34,020 bases of DNA, from NCBI GenBank assembly GCA_946482045.1, contig CAMLPZ010000007.1, positions 1 through 34,020 of the forward strand, in the 5' to 3' direction. Under the pieces are notes generated by a model. It ran no database searches and was not told the DNA's origin. It saw only the letters and a program-made list of their open reading frames with translations. The stretch's first letter is position 1. Each line of letters opens with the position of its first letter. This stretch comes from an uncultured Asticcacaulis sp. Its GTDB lineage: Bacteria > Pseudomonadota > Alphaproteobacteria > Caulobacterales > Caulobacteraceae. The translations under genes were made by a program, and so were the position numbers. Of this stretch, positions 1 to 11,720 are shown in pieces.

Positions 1-612
1 CTGCCGGGTTCGGCCATGGCCGACACCTTCAACTCGCTGCGCGCCAACGACCTGATCTGGTCCTTCTTCGTCAACAACTACCTGATGGGCAAGGATTTGG
101 CGCCGTTCGACCTATTATGTTGGAATGCCGACCAGACGCGGATGCCAAAGGCGCTGCATATGTTTTACTTGCGCAAGTTCTATGGCGAAAACGCCCTGAC
201 CGAAGGCAAGCTGACGATCGCAGGCGTAAATATCGACTTGAAGAAGGTCACTATTCCCATCTACGAACAGGCCGGCCGCGAAGACCATATCGCACCGCCG
301 GCGTCGGTCTATAAGGGCTCGAAGCTGTTCGGCGGGCCGGTCACCTACGTGCTGGCGGGCTCCGGCCATATCGCCGGCGTGGTCAATCCGCCGGCCGCCC
401 AGAAGTACATGCATTGGCTCAATGACAGCCATCCTGACACGTTCGACCAGTGGCTCACCGGTGCCGAGCAGCATCCGGGCTCTTGGTGGCCGCACTGGGC
501 TGCCTGGCTGCATCAGCGGTCCGGCAAGATGATCGCCGCCCGCGATCCGGCCAAGGGCAAGCTCAAGCCTTTGATGGACGCGCCTGGCTCCTACGTGTTG
601 GTTCAGTCGTAA
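1..612 (+). CDS. phaC: Class I poly(R)-hydroxyalkanoate synthase, C-terminal part (5' end outside window)
   Basis: The frame is open from base 1, so the gene begins upstream and only about the last 203 residues are present. The enzyme polymerises (R)-3-hydroxyacyl-CoA into polyhydroxyalkanoate storage granules. The visible part is the end of the alpha/beta-hydrolase fold: the NDLIWSFFVNNYLMG and LLCWNADQTRMP blocks typical of class I PhaC, then the motif AGREDHIAPP, which carries the catalytic aspartate, and GSGHIAGVVNPP, which carries the catalytic histidine. The nucleophile cysteine lies upstream and cannot be seen. The tail GSWWPHWAAWL followed by a terminal GSYVLVQS is normal for class I enzymes. 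The gene converges with rnj and is followed by a clear terminator. Family assignment is firm; substrate chain length cannot be read from this part. Confidence 0.93.
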   Translation: MPGSAMADTFNSLRANDLIWSFFVNNYLMGKDLAPFDLLCWNADQTRMPKALHMFYLRKFYGENALTEGKLTIAGVNIDLKKVTIPIYEQAGREDHIAPPASVYKGSKLFGGPVTYVLAGSGHIAGVVNPPAAQKYMHWLNDSHPDTFDQWLTGAEQHPGSWWPHWAAWLHQRSGKMIAARDPAKGKLKPLMDAPGSYVLVQS

Positions 613-637
613 AAATTCATCACTTTCAATGAATTAG

Positions 638-667
638 AGCGCCGGCCTGTGCTGGCGCTTCTTTTTT
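638..667 (+). terminator. Rho-independent terminator of phaC
   Basis: A near-perfect stem (AGCGCCGGC, loop CTGT, GCTGGCGCT) at 638-659 is followed at once by a T-rich run. It lies 26 bases after the phaC stop codon. Confidence 0.85.
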
Positions 668-883
668 GGAGAAGCGTGCAAAGGTCAATCAATATTGAAA
701 TTTATCGTGGATGCATCTGTTTCATCATTGTATGCAAAGATATAGCTATTTGGGTATAGCGAAAGGTCGAAGTTGATGGCGCAACCCAAAATAGGCCTAA
801 TCAATATTGATTATGAGTCTAAAACGCGCAGGACTTTCACCCTTTGCGCGAAAGGGTGATTTCGCCTGATAGAGGGTACGCAT
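668..883. other. AT-rich convergent spacer between phaC and rnj
   Basis: No credible gene is seen here. The stretch is clearly more AT-rich than its surroundings. The 10-base palindrome TCAATATTGA occurs twice, at 689-698 and 801-810; the second copy extends to the 14-base palindrome AATCAATATTGATT (799-812). A hairpin close to the rnj stop is listed separately. Confidence 0.5.
837..859 (-). terminator. Possible terminator hairpin of the nuo-birA-coaX-rnj train
   Basis: TCACCCTTT and AAAGGGTGA form a perfect 9-bp stem around a 5-base loop, 25 bases past the rnj stop codon. On the minus strand the downstream T-tract is weak (a GTTTTAG about 12 bases on), so termination may be inefficient or Rho-assisted. 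Confidence 0.45.
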
Positions 884-2548
884 TTAGAGACGTAGGATGA
901 TGGTCTCGACGATCGGGCGGCGGTCCCAGATGTTTTGGGCGGCTTTCTTGACGACGCGGGCAACGGTGATTTCGACCGCTTCGTCATCGTCACGGGCCTC
1001 GGCCGGCATGCCCCTCACCGCTTTTTCGACCAGTTGGCACATCTTCTCGAGCTGATCGGAAATCGTATCTTCGTTTTCAAATGCCAAACCCAAACCCCGA
1101 ACATCGACGATCGAGGCCAGCCGGTTCTTGGCGTCGAGCGCGAACGCCACGAAAATCATGCCGTTGTGCGACGCATGGCGGCGTTCGCGCAGCGCCTCGG
1201 AGGCTTCCGGCACCAGAATGCCGCCATCGACGAACAGACGACCCGACGGCACTTCATCGATGATTTCCGGCAACCCCGGCGCCAGACGCACCATGTCACC
1301 ATTACGCGGTGTCACCTGGTGCTTGACGCCCAGTTCAGCGGCAAGCGCGGCGTGCTTCAGCAGATGGCGGCGTTCGCCATGGGTCGGCACAGCGATCTTA
1401 GGGCGGACCCAGCTATACATGTCCTTCAATTCGTCGCGGCATGGGTGGCCGGAGACGTGAATGCCGGGATGATCGCGTTCGGTGTGGATCGCGACGCCTA
1501 GTTCCGACAGGCGGTTCTGCAGCGAGCGGATCGCGATTTCATTACCTGGGATGACACGTGACGAGAAGACACACGCATCGCCTTCGCTGAGCTTGACCTG
1601 GGGATGGTTGCCATCGGCGATACGCGACAGCGCCGCACGCGGTTCGCCCTGCGAGCCTGTGCACAGATACAAAACCTGACTTGGCTTCAGGCTGGCCGCC
1701 TCGCCTTCGCTAATCGGTTCAGGGATGCCCTCAAGCAGACCGACATGGCGGGCGGCGGCTGTGATGCGATGCATCGAGCGCCCGACCAGGCAGACTTGGC
1801 GGCCGCAGGCCATGGCGGCGCGCATGACCGAATCGACGCGCGCCACGTTCGAGGCAAAGCATGCTACGGCCACGCGTTTTTTCAGCGTCTTGATCAGCTT
1901 GATCAGTTCGTCGCGCACCCCGGCTTCGGAGCCGGCGCGGCCTTCGACGAAGACATTGGTCGAATCGCACACCATGGCCAGCACGCCGGCGTCGCCCATG
2001 GCTGTGATGGCTTCGATGTCGGTCGGCGCGCCGGTGATCGGCTCTTCGTCGATCTTCCAGTCGCCGGTATGGAATATGGTGCCCAACGGTGACTTGATCG
2101 CCAAGCCGTTCGGTTCGGCGATCGAGTGGGTCAACGTGACATAGTCGATGTCGAAGGGACCCAGTTTCAGATTGGCATTCAGCGGCACTTCGTGGATTTC
2201 AGCGTCGTCCGCGCCGGCTTCGCGCAGCTTTTCGCGCACCAGATAAGCGGTGAACGGCGTTGCGTAGATTGGCGCCTTAACGCGATCCCACAGCCAGCCG
2301 ATGGCGCCGATATGGTCTTCGTGGGCGTGGGTCAGCACAATGCCGAGAATGGTCTCCCCTTGCAGGAACTCAGGATCAGGCACTATGACCTCGATACCCG
2401 GCGTCGTCAGGTCGCCGAAGGTGACGCCTATATCGACGATAATCCATTGGCGATCGTGCGCCGGGCCGAACCCGTACAGGTTCAGATTCATGCCGATTTC
2501 GTTCGAGCCGCCAAGCGGCAGGAACACCAGTTCGTTGTTATTTTTCAT
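884..2548 (-). CDS. rnj: Ribonuclease J (metallo-beta-lactamase / beta-CASP RNase)
   Basis: This 554-residue protein matches the full length of bacterial RNase J, a zinc-dependent 5'-3' exoribonuclease and endonuclease acting in mRNA decay and rRNA maturation. The metallo-beta-lactamase signature THAHEDHIGA is at residues 73-82 (H74, H76, D78, H79). Further metal-site and beta-CASP motifs follow: HTGDWK near residue 165, CDSTN near 195, HVSGH near 365 and PTHGERRHL near 390. The C-terminal RNase J domain is present and complete. The ATG begins two bases after the coaX stop codon, with only a weak Shine-Dalgarno (AAAGA), which suggests translation coupled to coaX. It is the last gene of the train and converges with phaC. 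Identity is secure. Confidence 0.95.
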   Translation of the reverse strand: MKNNNELVFLPLGGSNEIGMNLNLYGFGPAHDRQWIIVDIGVTFGDLTTPGIEVIVPDPEFLQGETILGIVLTHAHEDHIGAIGWLWDRVKAPIYATPFTAYLVREKLREAGADDAEIHEVPLNANLKLGPFDIDYVTLTHSIAEPNGLAIKSPLGTIFHTGDWKIDEEPITGAPTDIEAITAMGDAGVLAMVCDSTNVFVEGRAGSEAGVRDELIKLIKTLKKRVAVACFASNVARVDSVMRAAMACGRQVCLVGRSMHRITAAARHVGLLEGIPEPISEGEAASLKPSQVLYLCTGSQGEPRAALSRIADGNHPQVKLSEGDACVFSSRVIPGNEIAIRSLQNRLSELGVAIHTERDHPGIHVSGHPCRDELKDMYSWVRPKIAVPTHGERRHLLKHAALAAELGVKHQVTPRNGDMVRLAPGLPEIIDEVPSGRLFVDGGILVPEASEALRERRHASHNGMIFVAFALDAKNRLASIVDVRGLGLAFENEDTISDQLEKMCQLVEKAVRGMPAEARDDDEAVEITVARVVKKAAQNIWDRRPIVETIILRL

Positions 2549-2550
2549 TT

Positions 2551-3324
2551 TTATCTTTGCGAGAGCGTACGCTTATAGATTTCCAGGAGACCCCTGAGGG
2601 TCAGATCATGGTCAAAATGATCGATCCTGTCCGTCGCCCCTTCGAACAGAGACGCCACCCCACCGGTGGCGATGACACACATCTTTTGGCCGTAGTCCGC
2701 CTCAATAGCGCTCACCAGGTATTCAATCAAGCCAACATAGCCCCAAAAGATACCGGACTGCATGGCGGTGACCGTGTCCTTGCCGATAATGCGGGCGGGC
2801 TTTTCGATCGCGACGCGCGGCAGCTTGGCGGCGGCCTGGTGCAGGGCCTGCATGGACAGGTTGATGCCGGGCGCGATCACGCCCCCTTCCCAGCCGCCAT
2901 CGCTCGCGACGACGTCAAAGGTCGTGGCCGTGCCGGAATCGATGATGATCAACGGACCGTCATATTTGATGTGGCCACCGACGGCATTGACCAGCCGGTC
3001 GGCACCGGCTTCGGACGGCTTCTCTATGCGTATGTCGATGCCCAAATATGTATTTTCGCCAATGACATAGGGCGTTTTGTGAAAGTAGCGCTTGACCAGG
3101 GTGCGCAGGTTGAATAGCGACTGCGGCACGACGGACGAGATGATGCAGTCGTCGATCGCCTTGAAATCAAAGCCGTGCATGTTGAGCAACTGATAAAGCC
3201 ACACGGCGTATTCGTCGGCGGTACGCGTTGTTTCGGTCGCCGTGCGCCACTGCGCCACCCAGGTCTCTCCGTCGTGCAGAGCGAACAGCGTATTGGTGTT
3301 GCCTTGTTCAATGGCCAGTAACAT
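2551..3324 (-). CDS. coaX: Type III pantothenate kinase
   Basis: CoaX phosphorylates pantothenate, the first step of coenzyme A synthesis, and usually needs a monovalent cation. The 257 residues match the family. The N-terminal phosphate loop reads IEQGNTNT (residues 5-12). The middle motif [11 protein letters not shown] and the adenosine/ribose motif [10 protein letters not shown] are intact, as is the late [11 protein letters not shown]. In the first loop, glutamate stands where many family members have aspartate (DxGNT). I believe related Caulobacterales proteins share this, but that is from memory. Twenty-four bases separate the gene from birA, and the stop is two bases from the rnj start. 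Clustering of birA and coaX places two cofactor-related functions behind nuo. Confidence 0.94.
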   Translation of the reverse strand: MLLAIEQGNTNTLFALHDGETWVAQWRTATETTRTADEYAVWLYQLLNMHGFDFKAIDDCIISSVVPQSLFNLRTLVKRYFHKTPYVIGENTYLGIDIRIEKPSEAGADRLVNAVGGHIKYDGPLIIIDSGTATTFDVVASDGGWEGGVIAPGINLSMQALHQAAAKLPRVAIEKPARIIGKDTVTAMQSGIFWGYVGLIEYLVSAIEADYGQKMCVIATGGVASLFEGATDRIDHFDHDLTLRGLLEIYKRTLSQR

Positions 3325-3348
3325 AAGCGTTTTCCAGAGAGTTACGGC

Positions 3349-4101
3349 TTAGGCCGGCGTGGCGGCGCTGTAGGTAATGTCGCCGCCGGTGATAGTATAG
3401 ACCCTGCCGTCCTCACCGACGATTTCCAGCGCGCCGTAGTCGTCCAGCCCCTTCATCCGGCCGACCGTCTTCACTCCGTCATTGTCGACTGTCAGGATAC
3501 GGTCCTTGCCATAGGCGCGCTCAAGCCAGGCGGCGGCCAGCTTGCCGAAATCCTTCTCCCGCCACAGGTTGATGACGCCGTCGAGATGGCCGTTCAGCTT
3601 ATGCAACAGGGCCACAGCATCCAAAGACTTGGCTTGCGGGCTGATTTCTCGCAGGGAAACCGTCAGATAGTCTTCGAAGATCGGGGCGGCGGCCAGGTTC
3701 AGGCCAATGCCGATGACGACACCCAAGCGGTTCGGATCGGGCGTGGTCTCGGTCTGAACCAGTATCCCGCACAGCTTGCGGCCGCGATGCAGGATATCGT
3801 TCGGCCACTTGATGCGCATCGACTTGTCGGTATCGGGCACGATCGGCCGCAGCATCTCATAAACGGCCAGGGCTGTAACGAAGGAGAGCTGCGGGACGTG
3901 ACGGACGTCGATCTCCATGACCTCGTAGCGCGAGGCCATGAAGTTGCCCTTGGTGCCGACCCAGGTCTTGCCGTGTCGGCCGATGCCTTTGGTCTGTTCC
4001 TTGGCCAGGATCCAGCCCGGTTCCATTGGCCCCAGGCGTACACGCGCCAGCGCCAGGTTCTGGGTTGACGGCAGGCTGTCGAAGATTTCGAACTTTGCCA
4101 T
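3349..4101 (-). CDS. birA: Biotin--[acetyl-CoA-carboxylase] ligase
   Basis: The enzyme activates biotin with ATP and transfers it to the lysine of biotin carboxyl carrier proteins. The protein has 250 residues and begins directly in the catalytic domain, so it is a monofunctional (group I) ligase lacking the N-terminal DNA-binding domain of E. coli BirA. The biotinyl-AMP loop is GIGRHGKTW (residues 39-47; the usual form is GRGRxGRxW, here with Ile at the second position but Arg42 kept). The ATP/biotin motif MRIKWPNDI is present, and a small C-terminal SH3-like domain (about residues 195-250) closes the protein. It starts 20 bases after nuoN. No strong Shine-Dalgarno is seen. Confidence 0.93.
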   Translation of the reverse strand: MAKFEIFDSLPSTQNLALARVRLGPMEPGWILAKEQTKGIGRHGKTWVGTKGNFMASRYEVMEIDVRHVPQLSFVTALAVYEMLRPIVPDTDKSMRIKWPNDILHRGRKLCGILVQTETTPDPNRLGVVIGIGLNLAAAPIFEDYLTVSLREISPQAKSLDAVALLHKLNGHLDGVINLWREKDFGKLAAAWLERAYGKDRILTVDNDGVKTVGRMKGLDDYGALEIVGEDGRVYTITGGDITYSAATPA

Positions 4102-4121
4102 CTATCGCGCCGTCACTCTTC

Positions 4122-5549
4122 TCAGCTGCCGAAGCCGATGGCGGCGCGTTGCGCTACGTCGTAGGCCAGCCACAGGAAAACCGCCACGCCCGGGAAGGCA
4201 AAGGCCGCCGACGCGTAGGAAATCCATTTGGCTTCGGCCGGGGCCGCGTCGAGATCCGAAGGCGGGGCATCGAACCACATCAGCTTCAGGATGCGCAGGT
4301 AGTAGAAGGCGGCGATCACCGAAGCGACCAGACCGGCGGCGGCAAAACCCCACAGCCCGCTCTGGATGGCGGCGCCAAATACGAAGTACTTGCTCCAGAA
4401 GCCCGACAGCGGCGGCATGCCAAGAACCGACAAGGCCAGCACGGTGATCGAAATGGTCAGCGGCATGTTGAGTTTGGCCAGGCCGGCCAGCTGGTCTATG
4501 CGGCTGACGGGCTCGCCATTGCGCTTGAGCGCCATCTGAGCCGAGAACAGGCCCAGGGTGTCGATCATGTACATGACGAAGAACAGCAGCAGTGCGGCTA
4601 CGCCGGTTGCGCCGGCCGCGATGGCCAGCAGGGCGTAGCCCATATTGGCGATCGACGAATAGGCCAGAAGGCGCTTGAAGTCCTTCTGCATCAGGCCACC
4701 AAGGCCGCCGACCAGGAAGGACAGGACCGACAGGGCCAGGATGACTTGCTGCCAGGAATGCTCAGAGCCTTCGAAACCGGTCTGTAGGACGCGGGCCAAC
4801 AGGACCATGGCGGCGAATTTGGGCGCGCCGGCGGCAAAGGCCACGACCGGGGTCGGTGCGCCTTCGTAGACGTCAGGCGTCCACATATGGAAGGGCGCGG
4901 CTGAGACCTTGAAGGCCAGGCCCGAGATCAGGAAGACCAGGCCGAAGATCAGGCCTACGCCGGGGTTAGCCACCGTGTAGCGGGCGATCTCGACGAAGTT
5001 CATCGAGCCCGAGAAGCCGTAGATCAGCGAGGCGCCGTAGAGCAGCAGGCCAGACGACAGGGCGCCCAGCACGAAATACTTCAGGCCGGCTTCGGACGAT
5101 TTGGCGTCGTCGCGGCGGAAGGCCGCCAGGACATAGAGCGCCAGGGATTGCAGTTCCAGGCCAACATAAAGGGCGATCAGGTCGCCTGCCGACACCATGA
5201 CGCTCATGCCCAGCGTCGCCAGCAGGATCAGGATTGGGAATTCGAAACGGCGGCTGTTCAGCCGGTCGAAATAGCCCTGCCCCAGCACGATGATGAAGAC
5301 GCCGGCGATATAGATGGCGACCTTGGCGAAGACGGCGACGCCATCGACAACCAGCGAGCCGTTATAGCCTTTGCCCAGACCTGAGAAGGCCGCGGCGAAT
5401 GCCGCCGCGATCAGGGCGACGCCACACAGCGCGCTGACCGAGGTCATGCCCTTGTCGCCGCGGAAGGCGCCGAACACGAGGATGAGGACGGCGCTGACCC
5501 CGAGGATCAGTTCCGGTATCGAAAGCTGGAGAGACAGGTTCAAATCCAT
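4122..5549 (-). CDS. nuoN: NADH-quinone oxidoreductase subunit N
   Basis: NuoN is one of the three antiporter-like, proton-pumping membrane subunits of complex I. The 475-residue protein is almost entirely hydrophobic, with about 14 predicted membrane segments. Recognisable blocks are GLELQSLALYVLAAF (the conserved glutamate of helix 5) and APFHMWTPDVYEGAPTPVV. A lysine-bearing discontinuous-helix region and GMPPLSGFWSKYFVF near the end are also present. The ATG has AGGA six bases upstream. It follows nuoM by nine bases and is the last complex I subunit of the cluster, followed by birA. Confidence 0.96.
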   Translation of the reverse strand: MDLNLSLQLSIPELILGVSAVLILVFGAFRGDKGMTSVSALCGVALIAAAFAAAFSGLGKGYNGSLVVDGVAVFAKVAIYIAGVFIIVLGQGYFDRLNSRRFEFPILILLATLGMSVMVSAGDLIALYVGLELQSLALYVLAAFRRDDAKSSEAGLKYFVLGALSSGLLLYGASLIYGFSGSMNFVEIARYTVANPGVGLIFGLVFLISGLAFKVSAAPFHMWTPDVYEGAPTPVVAFAAGAPKFAAMVLLARVLQTGFEGSEHSWQQVILALSVLSFLVGGLGGLMQKDFKRLLAYSSIANMGYALLAIAAGATGVAALLLFFVMYMIDTLGLFSAQMALKRNGEPVSRIDQLAGLAKLNMPLTISITVLALSVLGMPPLSGFWSKYFVFGAAIQSGLWGFAAAGLVASVIAAFYYLRILKLMWFDAPPSDLDAAPAEAKWISYASAAFAFPGVAVFLWLAYDVAQRAAIGFGS

Positions 5550-5558
5550 CTTAGGTCC

Positions 5559-7085
5559 TCATCCGCCGATAGCGGCGCGGTAACCGGCAACGAGCGCGTC
5601 GATGCTGGTCGTCGTAAAGTCGAAAACAAAGGCCGGATAGACGCCGAGCGCGATCGTGCCGGCAATCAGCGGCACGAACAGGGCGATTTCGCGCGCTGTC
5701 AGGTCCGGATACTTCTTGAGCTCATCATTGGTGACCACGCCGAACATGACGCGCTTATAGAGCACTAGGGCGTAGACGGCCGAGAAGATGACGCCCGAAG
5801 CCGCCACGAAGGCCACCCAGGTGCCCCATTCATAGGCGCCGGTCATGGTGGTGATTTCACCGATGAAGCCCGACGTGCCCGGAAGGCCGACATTGGCCAT
5901 GGTGAACAGCAGGAACACAAAGGCGAAGTGCGGCATCAGCTTGGTCAGGCCGCCGTAGAAGGCGATCTCACGCGTATGCCAGCGGTCATAGACCACGCCG
6001 ACGCACAGGAACAGCGCGCCCGAGATCAGGCCGTGGCTGATCATCTGGAAGACGGCGCCCTGCACGCCGACGGCGTTGCCGGCAAAGATACCCATGGTCA
6101 CGAAGCCCATGTGGGCGACGGAACTGTAGGCGATCAGCTTCTTGATGTCGGTCTGGCGGAAGGCGATCAGCGAGGTGACGACGACGGCGATGACCGACAG
6201 GGCCATGACCAGCGGCGCGAACATCTCGGACGCGTCCGGGAAGAGCGGCAGGTTGAAGCGGATGAAGCCGTAGCCACCGAGTTTCAGGAGGATACCGGCC
6301 AGCATGACCGAGCCGGCGGTCGGCGCCTGGACGTGGGCGTCGGGCAGCCAGGTGTGGACAGGCCACATCGGCATCTTGACGGCGAAGGAGGCGAAGAAGG
6401 CGAACCAGAGGAAGCCCTGGACGTCGATCGGCAGCGGCGCGGCGGCAAGCTTGGCTGTCATTTCCGGGATAGAAGCGGTTCCCAGCGTCGTGACGAGGTA
6501 CAGCATGGCCGCCAGCATCAGGACGGAGCCCAGAAGCGTATACAGGAAGAATTTATAGGCCGCGTAGACGCGATCCTTGCCGCCCCAGATGCCGATGATC
6601 AGGAACATCGGGACCAGGCCGCCTTCGAAGAAGATGTAGAACAGGAACAGGTCGAGCGAGGTGAAGACGCCGATGACCAGGGTTTCCAGCATCAGGAAGG
6701 CGACCATGTATTCGGTGATGCGGACCTTGATCGAGTCCCACGACGCCGCGATGCAGATCGGCATCAGGAAGGCGGTCAGGAGCACGAACAGGATCGAGAT
6801 GCCGTCGACACCCATATGGTAGGAGATCGGTCCAAACCACTTATAGTGTTCGACAAACTGATAATCGGTCTTCGACTGGTCGAAGGCCAGGACCATGAGG
6901 ACACTGAGCACAAGCGTGATCAGTGTGGTCCACAGGCTGATCCACTTGGCGTTACGGGCGATGACCTCGCTGTCGTCCTTGCGCGCCATGGCGCGCATGA
7001 CCAGGATGACGATCGCGCCGAACAGCGGCAGGAAGGTCGTGAGGCTGAGGATGTTTGGAATGGCAGGTAGCATTGGTTCCGTCAT
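5559..7085 (-). CDS. nuoM: NADH-quinone oxidoreductase subunit M
   Basis: This antiporter-like pumping subunit of complex I has 508 residues and about 14 membrane segments. Diagnostic blocks are [18 protein letters not shown] (helix-5 glutamate), [35 protein letters not shown] and [13 protein letters not shown]. Two starts are possible: the ATG at 7085, whose GGGGAG lies directly against it, or the in-frame ATG at 7073, which leaves 11 bases to the same GGGGAG. The product would be 508 or 504 residues. The gene follows nuoL by six bases. Confidence 0.96.
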   Translation of the reverse strand: MTEPMLPAIPNILSLTTFLPLFGAIVILVMRAMARKDDSEVIARNAKWISLWTTLITLVLSVLMVLAFDQSKTDYQFVEHYKWFGPISYHMGVDGISILFVLLTAFLMPICIAASWDSIKVRITEYMVAFLMLETLVIGVFTSLDLFLFYIFFEGGLVPMFLIIGIWGGKDRVYAAYKFFLYTLLGSVLMLAAMLYLVTTLGTASIPEMTAKLAAAPLPIDVQGFLWFAFFASFAVKMPMWPVHTWLPDAHVQAPTAGSVMLAGILLKLGGYGFIRFNLPLFPDASEMFAPLVMALSVIAVVVTSLIAFRQTDIKKLIAYSSVAHMGFVTMGIFAGNAVGVQGAVFQMISHGLISGALFLCVGVVYDRWHTREIAFYGGLTKLMPHFAFVFLLFTMANVGLPGTSGFIGEITTMTGAYEWGTWVAFVAASGVIFSAVYALVLYKRVMFGVVTNDELKKYPDLTAREIALFVPLIAGTIALGVYPAFVFDFTTTSIDALVAGYRAAIGG

Positions 7086-7091
7086 CTCCCC

Positions 7092-9218
<2,127 letters not shown>

Positions 9219-9223
9219 GACGA

Positions 9224-9538
9224 TTATCCTTTCATCATGCTGGCGTCATCGACGGCGATGTCGCCGCGATTACGGAAGAAGGTCACGAGGATGGCCAGCC
9301 CGACGGCGGCTTCGGCCGCGGCGACGGTCAGCACGAACATGGCCATGACCTGGCCCTGGACGTTGTGCAGGTAGCTGGAGAAGGCCACGAAGTTGATGTT
9401 CACGGCCAGGAGGATCAGTTCCACCGACATCAGGATGATGATGATGTTGCGGCGGTTGACGAAGATGCCGAAGACACCGATCGTGAACAGGATGGCCGAA
9501 ACGGCCAGGAAGTGGGCAAGGCCAATATCGGGCGTCAT
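9224..9538 (-). CDS. nuoK: NADH-quinone oxidoreductase subunit K
   Basis: NuoK is a small membrane subunit of complex I (104 residues, three helices) contributing two buried glutamates to the proton pathway. Both are visible: [14 protein letters not shown] (first) and [13 protein letters not shown] (second). Its ATG overlaps the nuoJ stop as ATGA (9535-9538), so its translation is probably coupled to nuoJ. Confidence 0.96.
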   Translation of the reverse strand: MTPDIGLAHFLAVSAILFTIGVFGIFVNRRNIIIILMSVELILLAVNINFVAFSSYLHNVQGQVMAMFVLTVAAAEAAVGLAILVTFFRNRGDIAVDDASMMKG

Positions 9539-10149
9539 TCCTTGATTCCTTCTCCGGATTTGGCAGGGATCACGGCGACCGCATCCTTGCGGCGGCGCGT
9601 GACCTGAGCGTGGATGTCCTGGCGCTTCACGTAGGTGCGGTGGCGCAGGGTCAGGACAATGGCGCCGATCATGGCGACCAGCAGGACAAAGCCTGCCATT
9701 TCGAACAGGTAGGCGTAAGTTGTGTAAAGCTGCTCACCGATCAGGCGGATATTGCTCTTGGCGGCCGTAAAGGCCTGCGGGGCATTACCGGCGGCGGCGC
9801 CTTTGTTCGCCACGGCGATGTTGACGAAGATCAGCTCGAGCAGGATGACGATCGCCAGGGCTCCCCCCAAAGGCAGGTATGTCGCAAACCCCTTGCGCAG
9901 CTTGTTGAAGTCGACATCCAGCATCATGACGACGAAAAGGAAGAGGACCGCCACCGCGCCGACATAGACGACGATCAGCAGCATGGCCAGGAACTCGGCA
10001 CCCAAAAGCACAAACAGGCCCGCCGCCGAGAAAAAGGACAGGATGAGGAACAGGACGCTGTGCACCGGGTTGCGCGCGGTCACCACCAGGAGACCGGAGA
10101 TGCAGGTGCAGGCTGCCATCAGATAAAAAGCAATTGCCATCAAGCTCAT
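9535..10149 (-). CDS. nuoJ: NADH-quinone oxidoreductase subunit J
   Basis: NuoJ is a core membrane subunit at the junction between the quinone module and the pumping module. The 204-residue protein has five hydrophobic segments, and the conserved [20 protein letters not shown] block (glutamate plus pi-bulge helix) is clear. A charged cytoplasmic tail ([16 protein letters not shown]) ends the protein. The ATG at 10149 has GAGGA nine bases upstream. Twelve bases separate it from nuoI, and it overlaps nuoK by four bases. Confidence 0.95.
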   Translation of the reverse strand: MSLMAIAFYLMAACTCISGLLVVTARNPVHSVLFLILSFFSAAGLFVLLGAEFLAMLLIVVYVGAVAVLFLFVVMMLDVDFNKLRKGFATYLPLGGALAIVILLELIFVNIAVANKGAAAGNAPQAFTAAKSNIRLIGEQLYTTYAYLFEMAGFVLLVAMIGAIVLTLRHRTYVKRQDIHAQVTRRRKDAVAVIPAKSGEGIKE

Positions 10150-10161
10150 AGCTTACATTCC

Positions 10162-10653
10162 TCAGCGGTACGGGGCGTCGAGTTCAAGCGCCCTGGCGAT
10201 TTCCCGCTCCCAGCGGTCGCCATTGGCCAGAAGCCGTTGCTTGTCGTAGAGCAGTTCCTCGCGCGTGTCGGTCGCGAATTCAAAGTTCGGCCCTTCGACA
10301 ATGGCGTCGACCGGGCAGGCTTCCTGGCACAGGCCGCAATATATGCACTTGACCATGTCGATGTCGTAGCGCGTCGTGCGGCGCGAACCGTCGGCACGCG
10401 GCTCGGCTTCGATGGTGATGGCCTGGGCCGGACAGATTGCTTCGCACAGCTTGCAGGCGATGCAGCGCTCTTCGCCGTTGGCGTAACGGCGCAGGGCATG
10501 CTCACCGCGGAAGCGCGGGCTGATCGGTCCCTTCTCGAAGGGGTAGTTGATCGTTGCCTTGTGGCGGAACATGTATTTGATGGCCAGGCCGGTCGCCCCG
10601 ACGAAGTCGAGCAGAAGCGCGCCCTTGATACCGGAGATGATGCGCGAGATCAC
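10162..10653 (-). CDS. nuoI: NADH-quinone oxidoreductase subunit I (two 4Fe-4S clusters)
   Basis: NuoI carries clusters N6a and N6b, which pass electrons towards NuoB. The motifs [12 protein letters not shown] and [12 protein letters not shown] give the eight ligand cysteines. The start is placed at a GTG (10651-10653) that shares bases with the nuoH stop (GTGA), with GGAGG six bases upstream. This gives 163 residues starting ISRIISG after the initiator, the usual length. The same frame stays open upstream to 10926, but that extension runs through nuoH and has arginine-rich shadow-frame composition, so it is rejected. Confidence 0.95.
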   Translation of the reverse strand: MISRIISGIKGALLLDFVGATGLAIKYMFRHKATINYPFEKGPISPRFRGEHALRRYANGEERCIACKLCEAICPAQAITIEAEPRADGSRRTTRYDIDMVKCIYCGLCQEACPVDAIVEGPNFEFATDTREELLYDKQRLLANGDRWEREIARALELDAPYR

Positions 10654-11708
10654 AGGGTGCCTCCATAAACGCGGTAAGCAGCAACGAGCACGACAGCGAC
10701 GAGCGAGGCCGGCAGAAAGACCTTCCAGCCGAGACGCATGAGCTGGTCGTAGCGGTAGCGCGGGACGATAGCCTTGGCGATGGCGAACATGACGAACCAG
10801 AAGACCACCTTGCCGATAAAGGTCAGCAGGTAGATGATGGTCAGAAGCCAGTCGGGCATCCCTAAGCCGTCCAACGGCACGGGGAAGTACCAGCCGCCGA
10901 AGAACAGGATGGTGATCATGGCGCACATCAGGACGATGTTGGCGTATTCACCGATCATGAACAGCAGGTACGGCGTCGACGAATATTCGACCTGATAACC
11001 GGCGACCAGTTCGGATTCGGCTTCGGGCAGGTCGAACGGCGGACGGTTGGTTTCGGCCAGGGCCGAGATGTAGAACATGACCATGATCGGGATCATGATA
11101 ATGGCCAGAGGCAGGTAACCGCCGCCGAAGACGTTCCAGTTCCAGATACCGCCGGCCTGGTGGTTGACGATGTCTGAGAGGTTCATCGAACCGCAGATCA
11201 GGATGACGGTGACGATGATGAAGCCGATCGAGACTTCGTAGGACACCATCTGCGCCGCCGAGCGCAGCGCGCCCAGGAACGGATATTTCGAGTTCGACGC
11301 CCAGCCGCCCATAATGATGCCATAGACACCCAGCGACGAGATGCCGAGGAGGTACAGGATGCCGACATTGATGTCGGACACGACCCAGCCCGGCGCGAAC
11401 GGGATGATTGCCCAGGCAGCAAAGGCCAGGACGAAGGAGATCAGCGGCGCCAGCAGGAAGACGACCTTGTCGGCGCCGGCCGGGATGATGACTTCCTTGA
11501 GGACGAACTTGAAGAAGTCGGCGAAGGACTGCATCAGGCCGAAGGGACCGACGACGTTCGGGCCTTTGCGCATCTGCACGCCGGCCCAGACCTTGCGGTC
11601 GCCCCACAGCAGGAAGGCCAGCGACACCATGACGCCGACGATGACCGCGAGCGCCTGCCCTACGGTTATGATCGTCCAGCCAACGGGAGAACCCCAGAAA
11701 CTTTCCAT
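10650..11708 (-). CDS. nuoH: NADH-quinone oxidoreductase subunit H
   Basis: NuoH forms much of the quinone chamber and the link to the membrane arm. The 352-residue protein has eight or nine membrane helices. The family signature [20 protein letters not shown] is exact, and the N-terminal loop block [20 protein letters not shown], which lies near the quinone entrance, is conserved. The ATG has AGAGG nine bases upstream and follows nuoG by 12 bases. The stop TGA is shared with the GTG start of nuoI. Confidence 0.96.
   Translation of the reverse strand: MESFWGSPVGWTIITVGQALAVIVGVMVSLAFLLWGDRKVWAGVQMRKGPNVVGPFGLMQSFADFFKFVLKEVIIPAGADKVVFLLAPLISFVLAFAAWAIIPFAPGWVVSDINVGILYLLGISSLGVYGIIMGGWASNSKYPFLGALRSAAQMVSYEVSIGFIIVTVILICGSMNLSDIVNHQAGGIWNWNVFGGGYLPLAIIMIPIMVMFYISALAETNRPPFDLPEAESELVAGYQVEYSSTPYLLFMIGEYANIVLMCAMITILFFGGWYFPVPLDGLGMPDWLLTIIYLLTFIGKVVFWFVMFAIAKAIVPRYRYDQLMRLGWKVFLPASLVAVVLVAAYRVYGGTL
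10660..10664 (-). promoter_or_regulatory. Shine-Dalgarno that fixes the nuoI start
   Basis: GGAGG on the minus strand, six bases before the GTG start of nuoI and inside the last codons of nuoH. It supports the short 163-residue NuoI and translational coupling to nuoH. Confidence 0.7.
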
Positions 11709-11720
11709 AGTCGCTTACCT

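Noticed and set aside
10654..10926. Upstream extension of the nuoI frame
   Set aside because: It runs through nuoH, has Arg/His-rich shadow-frame composition, and the GTG at 10651-10653 with GGAGG gives the normal NuoI length.
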